Shown: positions 24,570 through 33,589 of the stretch, piece after piece | Position numbering within the stretch: the stretch's first letter is position 1 | Layout of the letters: the number at the start of each line of letters is the position of its first letter | NCBI GenBank assembly: GCA_023435025.1 | Contig: JAEYSE010000082.1 | Coordinates: forward strand, 1 to 61,105 | From: Bacillota bacterium | Lineage (GTDB): Bacteria > Bacillota > Clostridia > Christensenellales > CAG-138 | Direction: 5' to 3' | DNA length: 61,105 bases | Made by a program: the position numbers and the translations under genes | Notes under the pieces: model-generated | Told to the model about the DNA's origin: nothing | Database searches by the model: none | The model's input: only the letters and a program-made list of their open reading frames with translations

Positions 24570-25802
24570 ATGGAACTGCATACAAAAAAGAAACTGCTTG
24601 AAGAAGCACTCAAGGCGACCGGCGGCATACTGCGCCTTGCGCCCAGCTGGGTGACGCGGACTTTCCTGCCGCCCGGACGTCGGCTCAAGCTTGATAACAG
24701 GGACATTTATCCGCGCGGCGCGAGTTGGGGCGCCGTTTCGGAACGCTGGATGGCGTCTACTGGCATGTGCGACAACGGCCCCACAACTGGCCCGTATGAA
24801 GGCATGAGCTTTATCGCGGTGAAGACGGCTACTGGCGTTGAGAAGATTTTGCTCAAGGAAGCAATCGATCTTCTCGGCGACGTCATTATCGGGAAAGAGG
24901 CAATGGAGAAAAACGGCCGTCTGACCTCGTTCGCCAAGTTCTATGATTTCTCCGTGCCCATCCATAACCATGTACACCTGATGGCCAAGGAGGCTGCCGC
25001 TGTGAACGCGCCGCCGAAGCCGGAAGCGTACTACTTCCCGCATGAACTCAACACGTTCCTCTATGATGCGGATTATACCTTCTTTGGCATAGACCCGCAC
25101 ATCACCAAACAGGAGTTCAAGAAATATCTTGAAAACTGGGGCCTTGGGGACAATCATATCCTTGAGGTATCCCGTGCGTACAAACTTCGTATGGGTACCG
25201 GCTGGGATATTCCCGCGGGCATTCTCCATGCTCCCGGCTCCGTGGTGACGTACGAACCCCAGTATATGAGCGACACCTCGCTGTTCCTGCAGACCATCAA
25301 CCATGACGTCTATACGGACCGTGAGATGCTTGTGAAATTTATTCCCGAAGACAAGAAGATGGATCTTGATTACATCATTGACTGTCTGGACTGGGAAGCG
25401 AATACCGATCTGGACTTCAAGCACAACCATTACCACGAGCCCATCCCGGTTGAAGATCCCGCTGCAATGGCGGAAAAGGGATACTACGAGGAATGGATCG
25501 TGTATGGTTCGCCCGAGTTTGCGGCGAAGCGCCTTGTCGTGCACCCCGGCCGCACCGTTACCATTGCGGATGGCGCGTCCTACGGCTTTATCATGATGCA
25601 GGGCCATGGCACGATAGACGGACTGCCGATCGAAACGCCCGCCTGCATCCGGTACGAGCAGCTAACCTGCGACGAGTATTACGTGACCGACGCCGCAGCG
25701 AAAAAGGGCGTCACCATATCCAATCCGAGCGACAATGCGGACATTGTCATGCTCAAGCACTTTGGCGCGTTCAACCACGACGCCGACAAATTCCTTAAAT
25801 AA
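24570..25802 (+). CDS. Phosphomannose-isomerase-like cupin (type I PMI fold)
   Basis: The 410-residue protein resembles class I mannose-6-phosphate isomerases. Probable metal ligands are the histidines in PIHNHVHLM, a Glu in PKPEAYYF, and His in GWDIPAGILHAPGS; a second cupin domain fills the C-terminal half. It is longer than most ManA proteins and the metal-site spacing differs, so its substrate may not be mannose-6-phosphate. As last gene after the importer, with AGGAGG and a terminator behind it, it should belong to the same pathway, perhaps isomerising a sugar or sugar phosphate made by the upstream enzymes. Confidence 0.75.
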   Translation: MELHTKKKLLEEALKATGGILRLAPSWVTRTFLPPGRRLKLDNRDIYPRGASWGAVSERWMASTGMCDNGPTTGPYEGMSFIAVKTATGVEKILLKEAIDLLGDVIIGKEAMEKNGRLTSFAKFYDFSVPIHNHVHLMAKEAAAVNAPPKPEAYYFPHELNTFLYDADYTFFGIDPHITKQEFKKYLENWGLGDNHILEVSRAYKLRMGTGWDIPAGILHAPGSVVTYEPQYMSDTSLFLQTINHDVYTDREMLVKFIPEDKKMDLDYIIDCLDWEANTDLDFKHNHYHEPIPVEDPAAMAEKGYYEEWIVYGSPEFAAKRLVVHPGRTVTIADGASYGFIMMQGHGTIDGLPIETPACIRYEQLTCDEYYVTDAAAKKGVTISNPSDNADIVMLKHFGAFNHDADKFLK

Positions 25803-25841
25803 GCGGGTAATCGGCAGCAGCCTATAAGACCCCTTCCCCCG

Positions 25842-25871
25842 AAAAACGCCCTGAAAAATCAGGGCGTTTTT
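25842..25871 (+). terminator. Terminator of the sugar locus
   Basis: A perfect 13-bp stem (25842-25854 with 25859-25871), AAAA loop, ending in five T. It lies 40 bp after the cupin stop codon. Confidence 0.9.
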
Positions 25872-26001
25872 CATTCATTGAAAGAACTTCTTAGGCACGG
25901 GCGGAAAGAGAGGTCCAGGCTTGCGACAATGATGGCGAGTAGCCCGGCAGGCCGGTCGAAGCGAAAAGTCTGCGGCCTCCACACAAGCCCCGGGATGCCG
26001 C
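25872..26001. other. Gap between convergent terminators, no gene seen
   Basis: About 130 bp between the rightward sugar-locus terminator and the leftward chemoreceptor terminator. It is GC-rich with no ribosome binding site or believable reading frame. I see nothing functional in it. Confidence 0.5.
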
Positions 26002-26031
26002 AAAAAACACCGCCCATATGGGCGGTGTTTT
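26002..26031 (-). terminator. Terminator of the chemoreceptor gene
   Basis: A 28-bp perfect palindrome (26004-26031, centre ATAT). On the minus strand it is followed by a run of T at 26002-26007. It lies 34 bp past the stop codon of the leftward chemoreceptor gene. Confidence 0.85.
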
Positions 26032-26064
26032 GACGTTCTTAGATTTGCGTTTTTGCACAAAAGG

Positions 26065-27855
26065 TTAATACTTGTCCAGCGCGATGGCGAAAGCAGGGTT
26101 GGGCATTGCGACAGGGGAGGGCGCGTAGGCATAGCGTGGGGAGGCTTCCGCAGGGACATGGATGGGAGCTGCCGGTTGGTTGGTTTCGCCTTTCAAGCGT
26201 ACTTTGGAGATCAGCTCTTTGAGCATGAGCGCCTGGCCGGAAAGCTCCTCGCTAGCCGCTGCGCTTTCTTCCGCCGTAGCGGAGTTGTTCTGCACCACGC
26301 TTGAAATTTGCTCAATGCCGAATGTTGTCTGCATCACGGCAGTTGCCTGCGCGTTGGAAGCCTGCGCGATATCATTGACGAGTCTTGTTACGTTTTCAGC
26401 CTTTTCCACAATGGCGCTTAAGGATTGTTCGGTTGCCGCTACCATATTCGTACCGTTACCTATGGCCCGTATGGCGTTCTCAATCAGCGAAGTCGTATTC
26501 TTCGCCGCTTCCGCGCTTTTTGCGGCAAGGTTTCTTACCTCCTCGGCTACCACGGCAAAACCCTTGCCAGCGGTACCCGCGCGCGCGGCTTCCACAGCGG
26601 CGTTGAGCGCCAGAATATTGGTCTGGAACGCGATATCGTCTATCGTCTTGATAATTTTGTTAATCTGATTGGAGGTTTCGGATATATTCCCCATGGCTGC
26701 TACCAGCTGTTCCATCTGGTTTTGGCCGTTCTCAATTTCACGCGTGGTTTCTGCCACCATGCGGTTGGCGTGCTGGGCGTTGGCGGCGTTTCCTTTAATC
26801 TGCTCAGAGATTTCGTTGATTGTGGCGGAAAGCTCTTCAACGGAGCTTGCCTGCTCAGTCGCGCCCTGGGCGAGCGCCTGTGCGCCGCTTGCCACCTGGT
26901 TGGAGCCGCTCGCCACTTGCTCGGAGGATTGGTGAATGCCTAAGAACATGGAGTTGAGCGAGCCTAAAATCGCCTCTAAGGAGGTCTTGATGGGCGCAAA
27001 GTCCTTCTGGTACTCCATTGTCACGTCCACGGTAAGATCGCCGTCCGCCATATGCCTGAGCGTTTCTGAAATATTGCCGATGTATGCATGCAGGGTTTTT
27101 ATGAGCGTGCGTGCGCTGTCGGCCAAAGACCCAAGCTCGTCTTTGGACTGATACGTGATCTCAACATCCAGTTCGCCTTCGGAAAGCCGTTTTGTGGCCT
27201 GCTCAATCTCGCGCAGAGGTCTCGTGATACTGCGGATGATGTATACGCTTAAGAGTACGGCTATCACAAACGTCACGCCGGTAATACCAAGAACGAGTAT
27301 GGTCGCCATGTTCTGCGCCGTTTGCGCATCAGAGTAGAAGCTGTCGGCGCGCTCTGAATCGTTTATGCTTACCTGCTCTATCGTATTCCTGAGCGACTGC
27401 GCTTTGGGGGCGTATTCCTGCCGGTATAGGGCGAGCGCGGCGTTGCCTTTTCCGCTGAGCGCCAGTTGCGAAACCGTCCCGCGCACCTCTGCTGCGGCAG
27501 CTGCTTCATCGTTGAATTGCTGTATGAGTTCTTCGTTCCCAATCAACACTTCGGAGAGCGTCTTTCTTACGGCGGTGAGTTCCGTCACGGAATTGTCCAC
27601 GTCGTCGAGATATCCCTGCGCCTCAGCCGTGTTTTCTGCAATGCAGGCGTTGATGAGATTTTTTTCAATCTCATGAAGCAAACCGCGTATGGTCATGGTC
27701 TGCCTGTTCGTAACAAAGGAATGGTCGTGAAACGCCGTAAATTGGCCCGCGATGTTTGAAAGGTTGAGCATCGCCACCAGTAGCGCACCGCAAAAAAGTA
27801 AAATGGTGGAAGCGAAAACCACGGTCAGTTTCTTTGGGATGGAAAAGTTCTTCAT
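26065..27855 (-). CDS. Methyl-accepting chemotaxis protein
   Basis: The 596-residue chemoreceptor has a first membrane segment at about 10-31, an outer four-helix-bundle-like sensor (about 32-180), a second membrane segment (about 183-206), a HAMP region starting IIRSITRPLREIE, and a signalling domain with the conserved tip DIAFQTNILALNAAVEAARA. The tail ends IALDKY without a CheR-binding pentapeptide. It should signal to CheA/CheW; no other chemotaxis gene is in the window. The ligand is unknown, although it follows the sugar locus convergently. GAAGGAGAA-like sequence precedes the ATG at 27855. Confidence 0.93.
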   Translation of the reverse strand: MKNFSIPKKLTVVFASTILLFCGALLVAMLNLSNIAGQFTAFHDHSFVTNRQTMTIRGLLHEIEKNLINACIAENTAEAQGYLDDVDNSVTELTAVRKTLSEVLIGNEELIQQFNDEAAAAAEVRGTVSQLALSGKGNAALALYRQEYAPKAQSLRNTIEQVSINDSERADSFYSDAQTAQNMATILVLGITGVTFVIAVLLSVYIIRSITRPLREIEQATKRLSEGELDVEITYQSKDELGSLADSARTLIKTLHAYIGNISETLRHMADGDLTVDVTMEYQKDFAPIKTSLEAILGSLNSMFLGIHQSSEQVASGSNQVASGAQALAQGATEQASSVEELSATINEISEQIKGNAANAQHANRMVAETTREIENGQNQMEQLVAAMGNISETSNQINKIIKTIDDIAFQTNILALNAAVEAARAGTAGKGFAVVAEEVRNLAAKSAEAAKNTTSLIENAIRAIGNGTNMVAATEQSLSAIVEKAENVTRLVNDIAQASNAQATAVMQTTFGIEQISSVVQNNSATAEESAAASEELSGQALMLKELISKVRLKGETNQPAAPIHVPAEASPRYAYAPSPVAMPNPAFAIALDKY

Positions 27856-28093
27856 GTGCGTTCTCCTTGCTCATTTTTCAGCAATAAAAATAGTCCCCCG
27901 GCCATTCATGTGCCGGACGATTGCTTTCGGGTACTTCCTGCTTTGATCGGGATTTTTTTGGCACTGCTCTGTTATTCGGCACATTTTGACGAACTCAAAC
28001 TCGTTAATAAAAAAATTAAGATTGGGATAAGATTTTTTATCTATGCAGCAGCAAGAAATAAGGTTGATGTAAGATTTTTGCGGTACGGTCTGC

Positions 28094-28118
28094 AAAAAAA
28101 AGGCCCGGCGGCCTTTTT
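28094..28118 (-). terminator. Terminator of the amidase gene (bidirectional)
   Basis: A 9-bp stem (28097-28105 with 28110-28118) flanked by A and T tracts, 27 bp after the amidase stop codon on the minus strand. Confidence 0.82.
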
Positions 28119-28144
28119 GTAGGATCATAATCAGGGAAATGGGA

Positions 28145-29143
28145 TCAGGAAAAATAAGCGATCAGCGCCTCATACATGCCGGCGGCACATTGATCTTGAT
28201 AATACGAACGGTTGAGGCGCACGTCTTCTACAGGGTTGGAGAGGTAACCAAGCTCCACCGTTACCACGGGCCGTTCAGACCAATTGAACCCCGTCTGGTC
28301 GGACTTTACGAGAACGGACAATTCCGTTGCGCCGGTCGCCTTGGTCACGCCCTTTAGAATCAGCTTGGCAAGGCTCAGGCTGTTTTTCGCGATCTGGGGA
28401 GAACTAAGCGCCGAAGGGGCAAGCACATGGACACCGTTTAAAGAGGAATCCTTGCTGCTGTCGCAATGGATGCGGATCCAGCAATCCACTTTGGCTTTAT
28501 TCATAATCTTGGCACGTTCAATGTTGGAAAGCTGCACGTCGTGCTCCGTGCGCAGCATGTATACGACGGCGCCCGCATCCTCCAGCAGCGCCTGCAGTTT
28601 TTTCGCTATGATAAGATTGGTTTCATATTCAGGTGTTTTTGTTTTTACGCCGACGCCGCCCGCACTCATGCGCTGCTTCATGCCGGAAGAATCGGGAGCC
28701 ACGGGCTCCAACGCTGTATCGGCGCGTAGTTGGTGCCCCGGGTCGATACCGATCTTTTTGCCCGCAAGCGGGGAAAGCGCTTCCATATTCGTTGTATCCT
28801 GGACCCAAGAAGGGCTTGTGGTTGCTGCGGAAGCGCTTGCGTATGCTTTGTTAAAAGCCTGTATGGTCAAAGGACCGCATACCCCGTCTGGACGCAGCCC
28901 CAATTGGGCCTGCAGGCGTGTCACAGCTAGCGCAGTTTGTGTGCCGTAAACGCCATCCACCTCCGGGGAATAAAAGCCGAGTTCGGTAAGATTTTTTTGC
29001 AGGGCCGTCACGTTGTCACCAGAAGAGCCAAGACGCATGGTGATAGAAGGAAGCGGCGTAATCGCAAAAGCAGTGCTGCAAAATGAACAAACAAGCAGCA
29101 ACGATAACAGGGCATATATATTTTTTTTCATGCGCATGCGCAT
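28145..29143 (-). CDS. N-acetylmuramoyl-L-alanine amidase with peptidoglycan-binding domain
   Basis: The 332-residue secreted hydrolase has a signal peptide (MRMRMKKNIYALLSLLLVCS, cleaved near AFA), a PG_binding_1 domain (about 38-95, GSSGDNVTALQKNL and DGVYGTQTA), then a zinc amidase_3 domain. Catalytic zinc residues are visible as His in IDPGHQ, Glu in PEYETN, His in IRIHCDSS, and the catalytic Glu in VTVELGYLSN. It cuts the bond between muramic acid and the stem peptide. The start at 29143 is chosen for AAAGGAGG six bases upstream; two more in-frame ATGs follow within the first five codons. Confidence 0.92.
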   Translation of the reverse strand: MRMRMKKNIYALLSLLLVCSFCSTAFAITPLPSITMRLGSSGDNVTALQKNLTELGFYSPEVDGVYGTQTALAVTRLQAQLGLRPDGVCGPLTIQAFNKAYASASAATTSPSWVQDTTNMEALSPLAGKKIGIDPGHQLRADTALEPVAPDSSGMKQRMSAGGVGVKTKTPEYETNLIIAKKLQALLEDAGAVVYMLRTEHDVQLSNIERAKIMNKAKVDCWIRIHCDSSKDSSLNGVHVLAPSALSSPQIAKNSLSLAKLILKGVTKATGATELSVLVKSDQTGFNWSERPVVTVELGYLSNPVEDVRLNRSYYQDQCAAGMYEALIAYFS

Positions 29144-29424
29144 GGGAGGCCTCCTTTGTATATGCCGCCACATCGCCTTGTCTTGCCGGGCGGCGGGACA
29201 TTCTGATAAAGTATATGGGGAAAAGCACATATAAATGGCGGATCGACCGTAACCGCCTTAATTCGTATTTTAGCACCCCGCCTTGCCGTTTGAAAGGACA
29301 AAACCTTTAACAATATGTGAATTACGCGCCCTGCTGCGGCCAATACACAAAGTAAAAATGCATACTCTTCGTGCGGGATTTGTTGTAAAATTAACATATA
29401 ACCCAAAAAAGAGGGGAATTGTTT

Positions 29425-30240
29425 ATGCAGTACCGCATCAGCGAGGTCGCCAATCTGTTGGGGATTACAACAGGGGCCTTGCATTTTTTCGAAAAAGAGA
29501 AGATCATCGCTGTAAAAAAGCGGGAGAACGGTTACCGGTATTATGATGCGGGGGACTTGTTCCGTCTGCTTTCCTATGAAAAATACCGTTCCATGGGCTA
29601 TCCGCTCAAATCCGTATTGCGCCAGTTTGAGTACGAGACCGACAACCGAAAAGAGATATTGGAACGCATGCAGCAGCAGCAGGAATACGCCATTAGAATG
29701 ACTGCGTATTATCGGGGTATTGCAGACGCGATGGAGGAACATCTGACGGGCATCCGCGCGATCGATGCGCTGCTTAATCGCTATGAGATTGCCCGGTCGC
29801 CTGATATGCTGTTTTTAAACGACTCCGATTGCGGGTGGATCTCCAAGGAAAAATCCATGCAGCTTGCCATGCAAGAGTGGGTTAATGCAATGCCGTATAC
29901 GCGGCTTTCATTTGCCATGTGCAACAGTGCTGTGCAGGTAGGAAAATGCGAGTCTGGCTCACTTGGGTACGCCGTACGGCGGGAGCATGCGCTGCAAAAA
30001 GAGCTGCCTTTGGAGAAGACGTACTTACTTCCCGCGGCGGATTGCCTGCATACCATACTAGCTACGGATGACTCGTTTTTAGAGGATCCGTCATTTGTAT
30101 TTGAAAGCCTGTTTCAGGAAGCGGAACGGCGCGGGCTAATCTTGGCGGGAAGCCCATGGGGTACGGTGCTGCTTGTTGAAATTCGGCCAGACAAAGGCTT
30201 GCGCCCTTATCTAGAGTTATGGCTACCTGTTAAGTTATAA
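29425..30240 (+). CDS. MerR-family regulator with C-terminal effector domain
   Basis: The 271-residue protein begins with a MerR winged helix (YRISEVANLLGITTGALHFF, then NGYRYYDAGDLFRLL), a coiled coil (about 65-105) and a C-terminal region about 150 residues long that resembles GyrI/BmrR-type effector domains. The start at 29425 follows GAGGGGA; a TTG six bases earlier is in frame but poorly placed. By family it should bind and reshape a promoter with a long spacer. Likely targets are its own promoter or the flavoprotein gene that follows. Confidence 0.85.
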   Translation: MQYRISEVANLLGITTGALHFFEKEKIIAVKKRENGYRYYDAGDLFRLLSYEKYRSMGYPLKSVLRQFEYETDNRKEILERMQQQQEYAIRMTAYYRGIADAMEEHLTGIRAIDALLNRYEIARSPDMLFLNDSDCGWISKEKSMQLAMQEWVNAMPYTRLSFAMCNSAVQVGKCESGSLGYAVRREHALQKELPLEKTYLLPAADCLHTILATDDSFLEDPSFVFESLFQEAERRGLILAGSPWGTVLLVEIRPDKGLRPYLELWLPVKL

Positions 30241-30289
30241 ATTTATCAAATTATGCTTGAGTCGATAGCGGCTTTATACTTTATACTTT

Positions 30290-30321
30290 GCAGTGTGCTC
30301 TAAGCACGCTGCATTTTCTTT
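30290..30321 (+). terminator. Hairpin with T-rich tail before the flavoprotein gene
   Basis: A 10-bp stem with one G-U pair (30290-30299 with 30303-30312) is followed by TTTTCTTT. It can end the MerR transcript or act as a leader attenuator for the flavoprotein gene that starts 18 bp later. Confidence 0.6.
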
Positions 30322-30338
30322 AAGGAGGTTGGGGAATC

Positions 30339-32177
30339 TTGAAAAAAACTGGTATTCTGGCATTGCTCCTGGTGGTGCTCATGGTGTTTGGCGCAGCTTG
30401 TGCGCCGGTGGCGGTTCCCGCCGACGTAACGAAGACCCCTGTGGCTACGCCTGCTGCAGCACAAAGCGGCGCTTATACGCCCGGCGTATATACCGCGTCT
30501 GCAAAGGGCAACAACGGGGATGTGAAGGTGGAAGTGGAAGTATCCGAAAGCGAGATACTCAGCGTAAAGGTGCTGGAGCATCAGGAAACGCCGGGCATCA
30601 GCGATAAAGCCATTTCGGATCTGCCCGCAGCAATCGTGGCGGCGCAAGGTTTAGGCTTGGATACGGTTTCCGGCGCAACGGTCACCAGCAATGCGATTTT
30701 GGAAGCCGTGGCAGCTTGCATGGCGCAGGCAGGAGCGGACGTGGAAGCGCTTAAGGCCATTTCTGGAGCAAAGGCGGAGCAGGCCGCCGATGAAACGCTT
30801 GAGGCCGACGTCGTCGTGATCGGCGCAGGCGGAGCGGGTATGGCGGCGGCTGTCCAGGCCAATCAGGACGGCGCATCCGTCATCGTCATTGAAAAGCAAA
30901 GCAGCATCGGCGGCAACACCATACTTTCCGGCGGTGCGTTCAACGCCGTGCGGGATGGTTCGGAAGAAGCCATTGCGAATGAAGACTCTGTAGAAAAGCA
31001 CTACGAGCAGACCATGCAGGGCGGCGACAACGAAGGCGATCCGGAGCTTGTTCGCACTCTGGTTGAAAACGCGTATGACGGTCTGGAGTGGCTTAAGTCC
31101 ATGGGTATGGAATTTAAAGAAGGCGTGTTTACCGTTACGGGCGGCCTTTGGCCCCGCGCCCACAAGCCGGTTGATCCTGTTGGGACGGGCTTCTTCAAGA
31201 CCTACCAGAAGTACGTTGATGAACATGAGAACATCGAAATCATGTTAAACACCAAGGCAAACGAACTGATTGTGGATGAAACCGGTCGCGTCACCGGTGT
31301 GACCGCTACCGGCCAAACCGGCAATACCATTACGTTCAACGCCAAAAAGGCAGTCGTGCTAGCAACCGGCGGCTTTGGCAAGAATGTGGAGATGCGGATG
31401 AAGTACGACACCATCTGGGGCAACCTCGGTGAATCCGTACAAAGTACCAACCATTCAGGTGCTACGGGCGACGGTATTGTTATGGCAGAAGCCTTAGGCG
31501 CTGAGCTTGTACAAATGGGCTATATCCAACTCCTGCCGCTGGGCGATCCGGTGACGGGCAGCCTTTCCGGCAATATCGAACTGGACGTTGAGCGCCGCAT
31601 ATTCGTCAACAAAAACGGTGACCGTTTTGTTAACGAAGGCGGCAGGCGCGACGATATGACTAAGGCCTTGTTTGAACAGCCGGATCATATGATGTGGATC
31701 GTGCTTGACTCCCACTGCTACCCGACGGGCGAAGAAAAGAATAACTTTAATGAATCCATCAATCAGCTCTTGGCCGAAGGCCGCGCCTTTAAGGGTGAAA
31801 CGGTGGAAGAGCTTGCGAAAGCCATCAACGTGCCTGCAGAAAACCTGCAAAAGGCAATTGATGATTTCAATGCACACGCAAAGAGTAAGGAAGCCGATGC
31901 ATTCGGTCGTACGCTGTATTCTGATCCCATCGACAAAGGGCCTTACTATGCGGCTGCGCGCGTTCCCACCGTGCACCATACCATGGGCGGCGTGAAGATC
32001 AATAAAGAAGCCCAGGTCATCAATGTAAGTGGTGAAATCATTCCCGGCCTGTATGCAGCGGGTGAGGTCACCGGCGGCATACACGGAAAGAACCGTCTGG
32101 GCGGCAATGCGCTTGCGGATATTCTGGTGTTTGGGCGCATTGCGGGGAAAAACGCGGCAGCGGAAGAAATTCAATAA
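30339..32177 (+). CDS. Flavoprotein reductase lipoprotein (FMN-binding + fumarate-reductase-like FAD domain)
   Basis: The 612-residue protein starts at TTG 30339 behind AAGGAGGTTGGGG. It has a lipoprotein signal with Cys in FGAAC (residue 21), an FMN-binding domain (about 45-130) with the covalent-flavin motif SGATVTS, and an FAD domain (VVVIGAGGAGMAAAVQA) of the fumarate/urocanate reductase group with the C-terminal GGxHGKNRLGGNAL-type site (GGIHGKNRLGGNALAD). It would sit outside the membrane and reduce a soluble electron acceptor, fed by flavin or quinol electrons. The acceptor is unknown. The triple FMN-binding protein encoded at 48117 may belong to the same electron chain. Confidence 0.9.
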   Translation: MKKTGILALLLVVLMVFGAACAPVAVPADVTKTPVATPAAAQSGAYTPGVYTASAKGNNGDVKVEVEVSESEILSVKVLEHQETPGISDKAISDLPAAIVAAQGLGLDTVSGATVTSNAILEAVAACMAQAGADVEALKAISGAKAEQAADETLEADVVVIGAGGAGMAAAVQANQDGASVIVIEKQSSIGGNTILSGGAFNAVRDGSEEAIANEDSVEKHYEQTMQGGDNEGDPELVRTLVENAYDGLEWLKSMGMEFKEGVFTVTGGLWPRAHKPVDPVGTGFFKTYQKYVDEHENIEIMLNTKANELIVDETGRVTGVTATGQTGNTITFNAKKAVVLATGGFGKNVEMRMKYDTIWGNLGESVQSTNHSGATGDGIVMAEALGAELVQMGYIQLLPLGDPVTGSLSGNIELDVERRIFVNKNGDRFVNEGGRRDDMTKALFEQPDHMMWIVLDSHCYPTGEEKNNFNESINQLLAEGRAFKGETVEELAKAINVPAENLQKAIDDFNAHAKSKEADAFGRTLYSDPIDKGPYYAAARVPTVHHTMGGVKINKEAQVINVSGEIIPGLYAAGEVTGGIHGKNRLGGNALADILVFGRIAGKNAAAEEIQ

Positions 32178-32202
32178 ATAATAATAGACAAAAAATATTA
32201 TG

Positions 32203-32242
32203 AATCGTCCGTGAAAGTGATATACTGCACGGACGATTTTTT
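32203..32242 (+). terminator. Terminator of the flavoprotein gene
   Basis: A perfect 11-bp stem (32203-32213 with 32228-32238) followed by a T-run to 32242. Confidence 0.85.
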
Positions 32243-32265
32243 ATACATATGCATGAGTATTCGCA

Positions 32266-32295
32266 TTGACGGCTGGGGGATGGCATGGGTATAAT
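32266..32295 (+). promoter_or_regulatory. Sigma-A promoter of the aminotransferase gene
   Basis: TTGACG (32266-32271) and TATAAT (32290-32295) with an 18-bp spacer. Confidence 0.75.
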
Positions 32296-32371
32296 AGACG
32301 GTAATTACGTTTCGTGTGCCACGCCGGCTTGTATATTCATAAAGAGTAGGCCTGCGCATCAAGGAGGATGA

Positions 32372-33547
32372 ATGGAAAGCCAAACTCTCGTAGCCAAAAT
32401 AGTGAACGAGATTCCGCCTTCGGGTATTCGCAAATATTTCGATTTTCTGGATGACAGCTGTATCAGCCTGGGCGTGGGCGAACCGGATTTCCCCACCCCC
32501 GAAGGCATCCGAAAGGAGACGCTCAGACGCCTTTCCACGGGGCGTGTCCCATATTCCTCTAACTCGGGCATGCCGGAGTTGCGCGAACTGATACTCCGTT
32601 ATTTGGACGAGCGGTTTCAGATCAGCGGGTATTCCCTGCAGGATACGCTCATTACCGTTGGAGCGAGCCAGGCAATCGACCTTGCGCTGCGCGCGGTCGT
32701 CAACCCCGGGGATGAAGTGATTGTGCCCGAGCCTTATTATGTTTCCTACCTGCCTATCGTCAAGCTGATCGGCGGCATTCCCGTATCCATTGCCATGAGC
32801 CGCGACAACCGCTTTAAAATAACGCCCGACGCGTTGCGCGGGGCGATTTCAGAAAAGACAAAGGCCATAATCATGCCTTACCCCAATAACCCTACGGGCG
32901 GCATCATGGAACGCGAGGATCTTCTGGCGATAGCGGACGTGTTGAAGGATACGAACATCGTTGTGATTGCGGATGAGATATACGCGGAGCTTACCTACAA
33001 CGGCAAACGGCACGTTTCTTTCGCCTCCATGCCCGGCATGAAGGACAGGACAATTATATTGAGCGGCTTCTCCAAGGCGTTCTCCATGACAGGCTGGCGG
33101 CTTGGCTATGCCGTTGGACCGCAGCCTTTCATTGCCGCCATGACGAAGATCCACCAGATCACCATGCTCTGCGCGCCCACCCCGGCGCAAGTGGCAGGAA
33201 TTGTTGCGCTGGAGCGCGGCTTCCAGAATGACTGGGAGGACACGATGTCCATGATGCGTGAGTATGACCGCCGCAGGCGGTACCTTGTGGATGCGTTTAA
33301 CGGTCTTGGAATGACCTGCGACGAGCCGGAGGGCGCATTCTATGTGTTCCCGTCCATCCATTGCACGGGGCTGCGTTCCGAAGAATTCAGCGACATGCTG
33401 ATGGCAGAGCAGAAGGTTGTCACCATCCCCGGCACCGCATTCGGCGAGGCGGGAGAAGGGCACGTACGCTGCTGCTACGCGACGGACCTTGAAAAAATCA
33501 AAGTGGCCGTGGACCGGATTGCAGTTTTTTTAAAATCACGTAAATAA
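32372..33547 (+). CDS. PLP-dependent class I/II aminotransferase
   Basis: The 391-residue enzyme is a fold-type I aminotransferase of the aspartate-aminotransferase superfamily. K235 in SGFSKAFSMTGWRLGY is the PLP lysine. YPNNPTGGIM, DEIYAELTY and VRCCYA (substrate carboxylate Arg) are in their usual order. It transfers an amino group between an amino acid and a 2-oxo acid; the amino acid cannot be read from sequence (PatA/aromatic-type relatives are closest in appearance). AAGGAGG precedes the ATG. It is a single-gene unit with its own promoter and terminator. Confidence 0.9.
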   Translation: MESQTLVAKIVNEIPPSGIRKYFDFLDDSCISLGVGEPDFPTPEGIRKETLRRLSTGRVPYSSNSGMPELRELILRYLDERFQISGYSLQDTLITVGASQAIDLALRAVVNPGDEVIVPEPYYVSYLPIVKLIGGIPVSIAMSRDNRFKITPDALRGAISEKTKAIIMPYPNNPTGGIMEREDLLAIADVLKDTNIVVIADEIYAELTYNGKRHVSFASMPGMKDRTIILSGFSKAFSMTGWRLGYAVGPQPFIAAMTKIHQITMLCAPTPAQVAGIVALERGFQNDWEDTMSMMREYDRRRRYLVDAFNGLGMTCDEPEGAFYVFPSIHCTGLRSEEFSDMLMAEQKVVTIPGTAFGEAGEGHVRCCYATDLEKIKVAVDRIAVFLKSRK

Positions 33548-33559
33548 GTTTGGTTAATA

Positions 33560-33589
33560 AAATCCGGTTGTAAAGCAACCGGATTTTTT
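33560..33589 (+). terminator. Terminator of the aminotransferase gene
   Basis: A perfect 11-bp stem (33560-33570 with 33576-33586), loop TAAAG, six T at the end. Confidence 0.9.

Noticed and set aside
24243..25607. A 454-codon open frame on the minus strand opposite the permease and cupin genes
   Set aside because: It is a shadow of two well-supported rightward genes, has low-complexity His/Arg-rich composition and no ribosome binding site.
27856..28093. A c-di-GMP riboswitch or sigma-D promoter before the chemoreceptor gene
   Set aside because: The conserved GEMM sequence blocks are absent. A GCCGAATA sequence resembles a sigma-D -10 but has no TAAA at the right distance.
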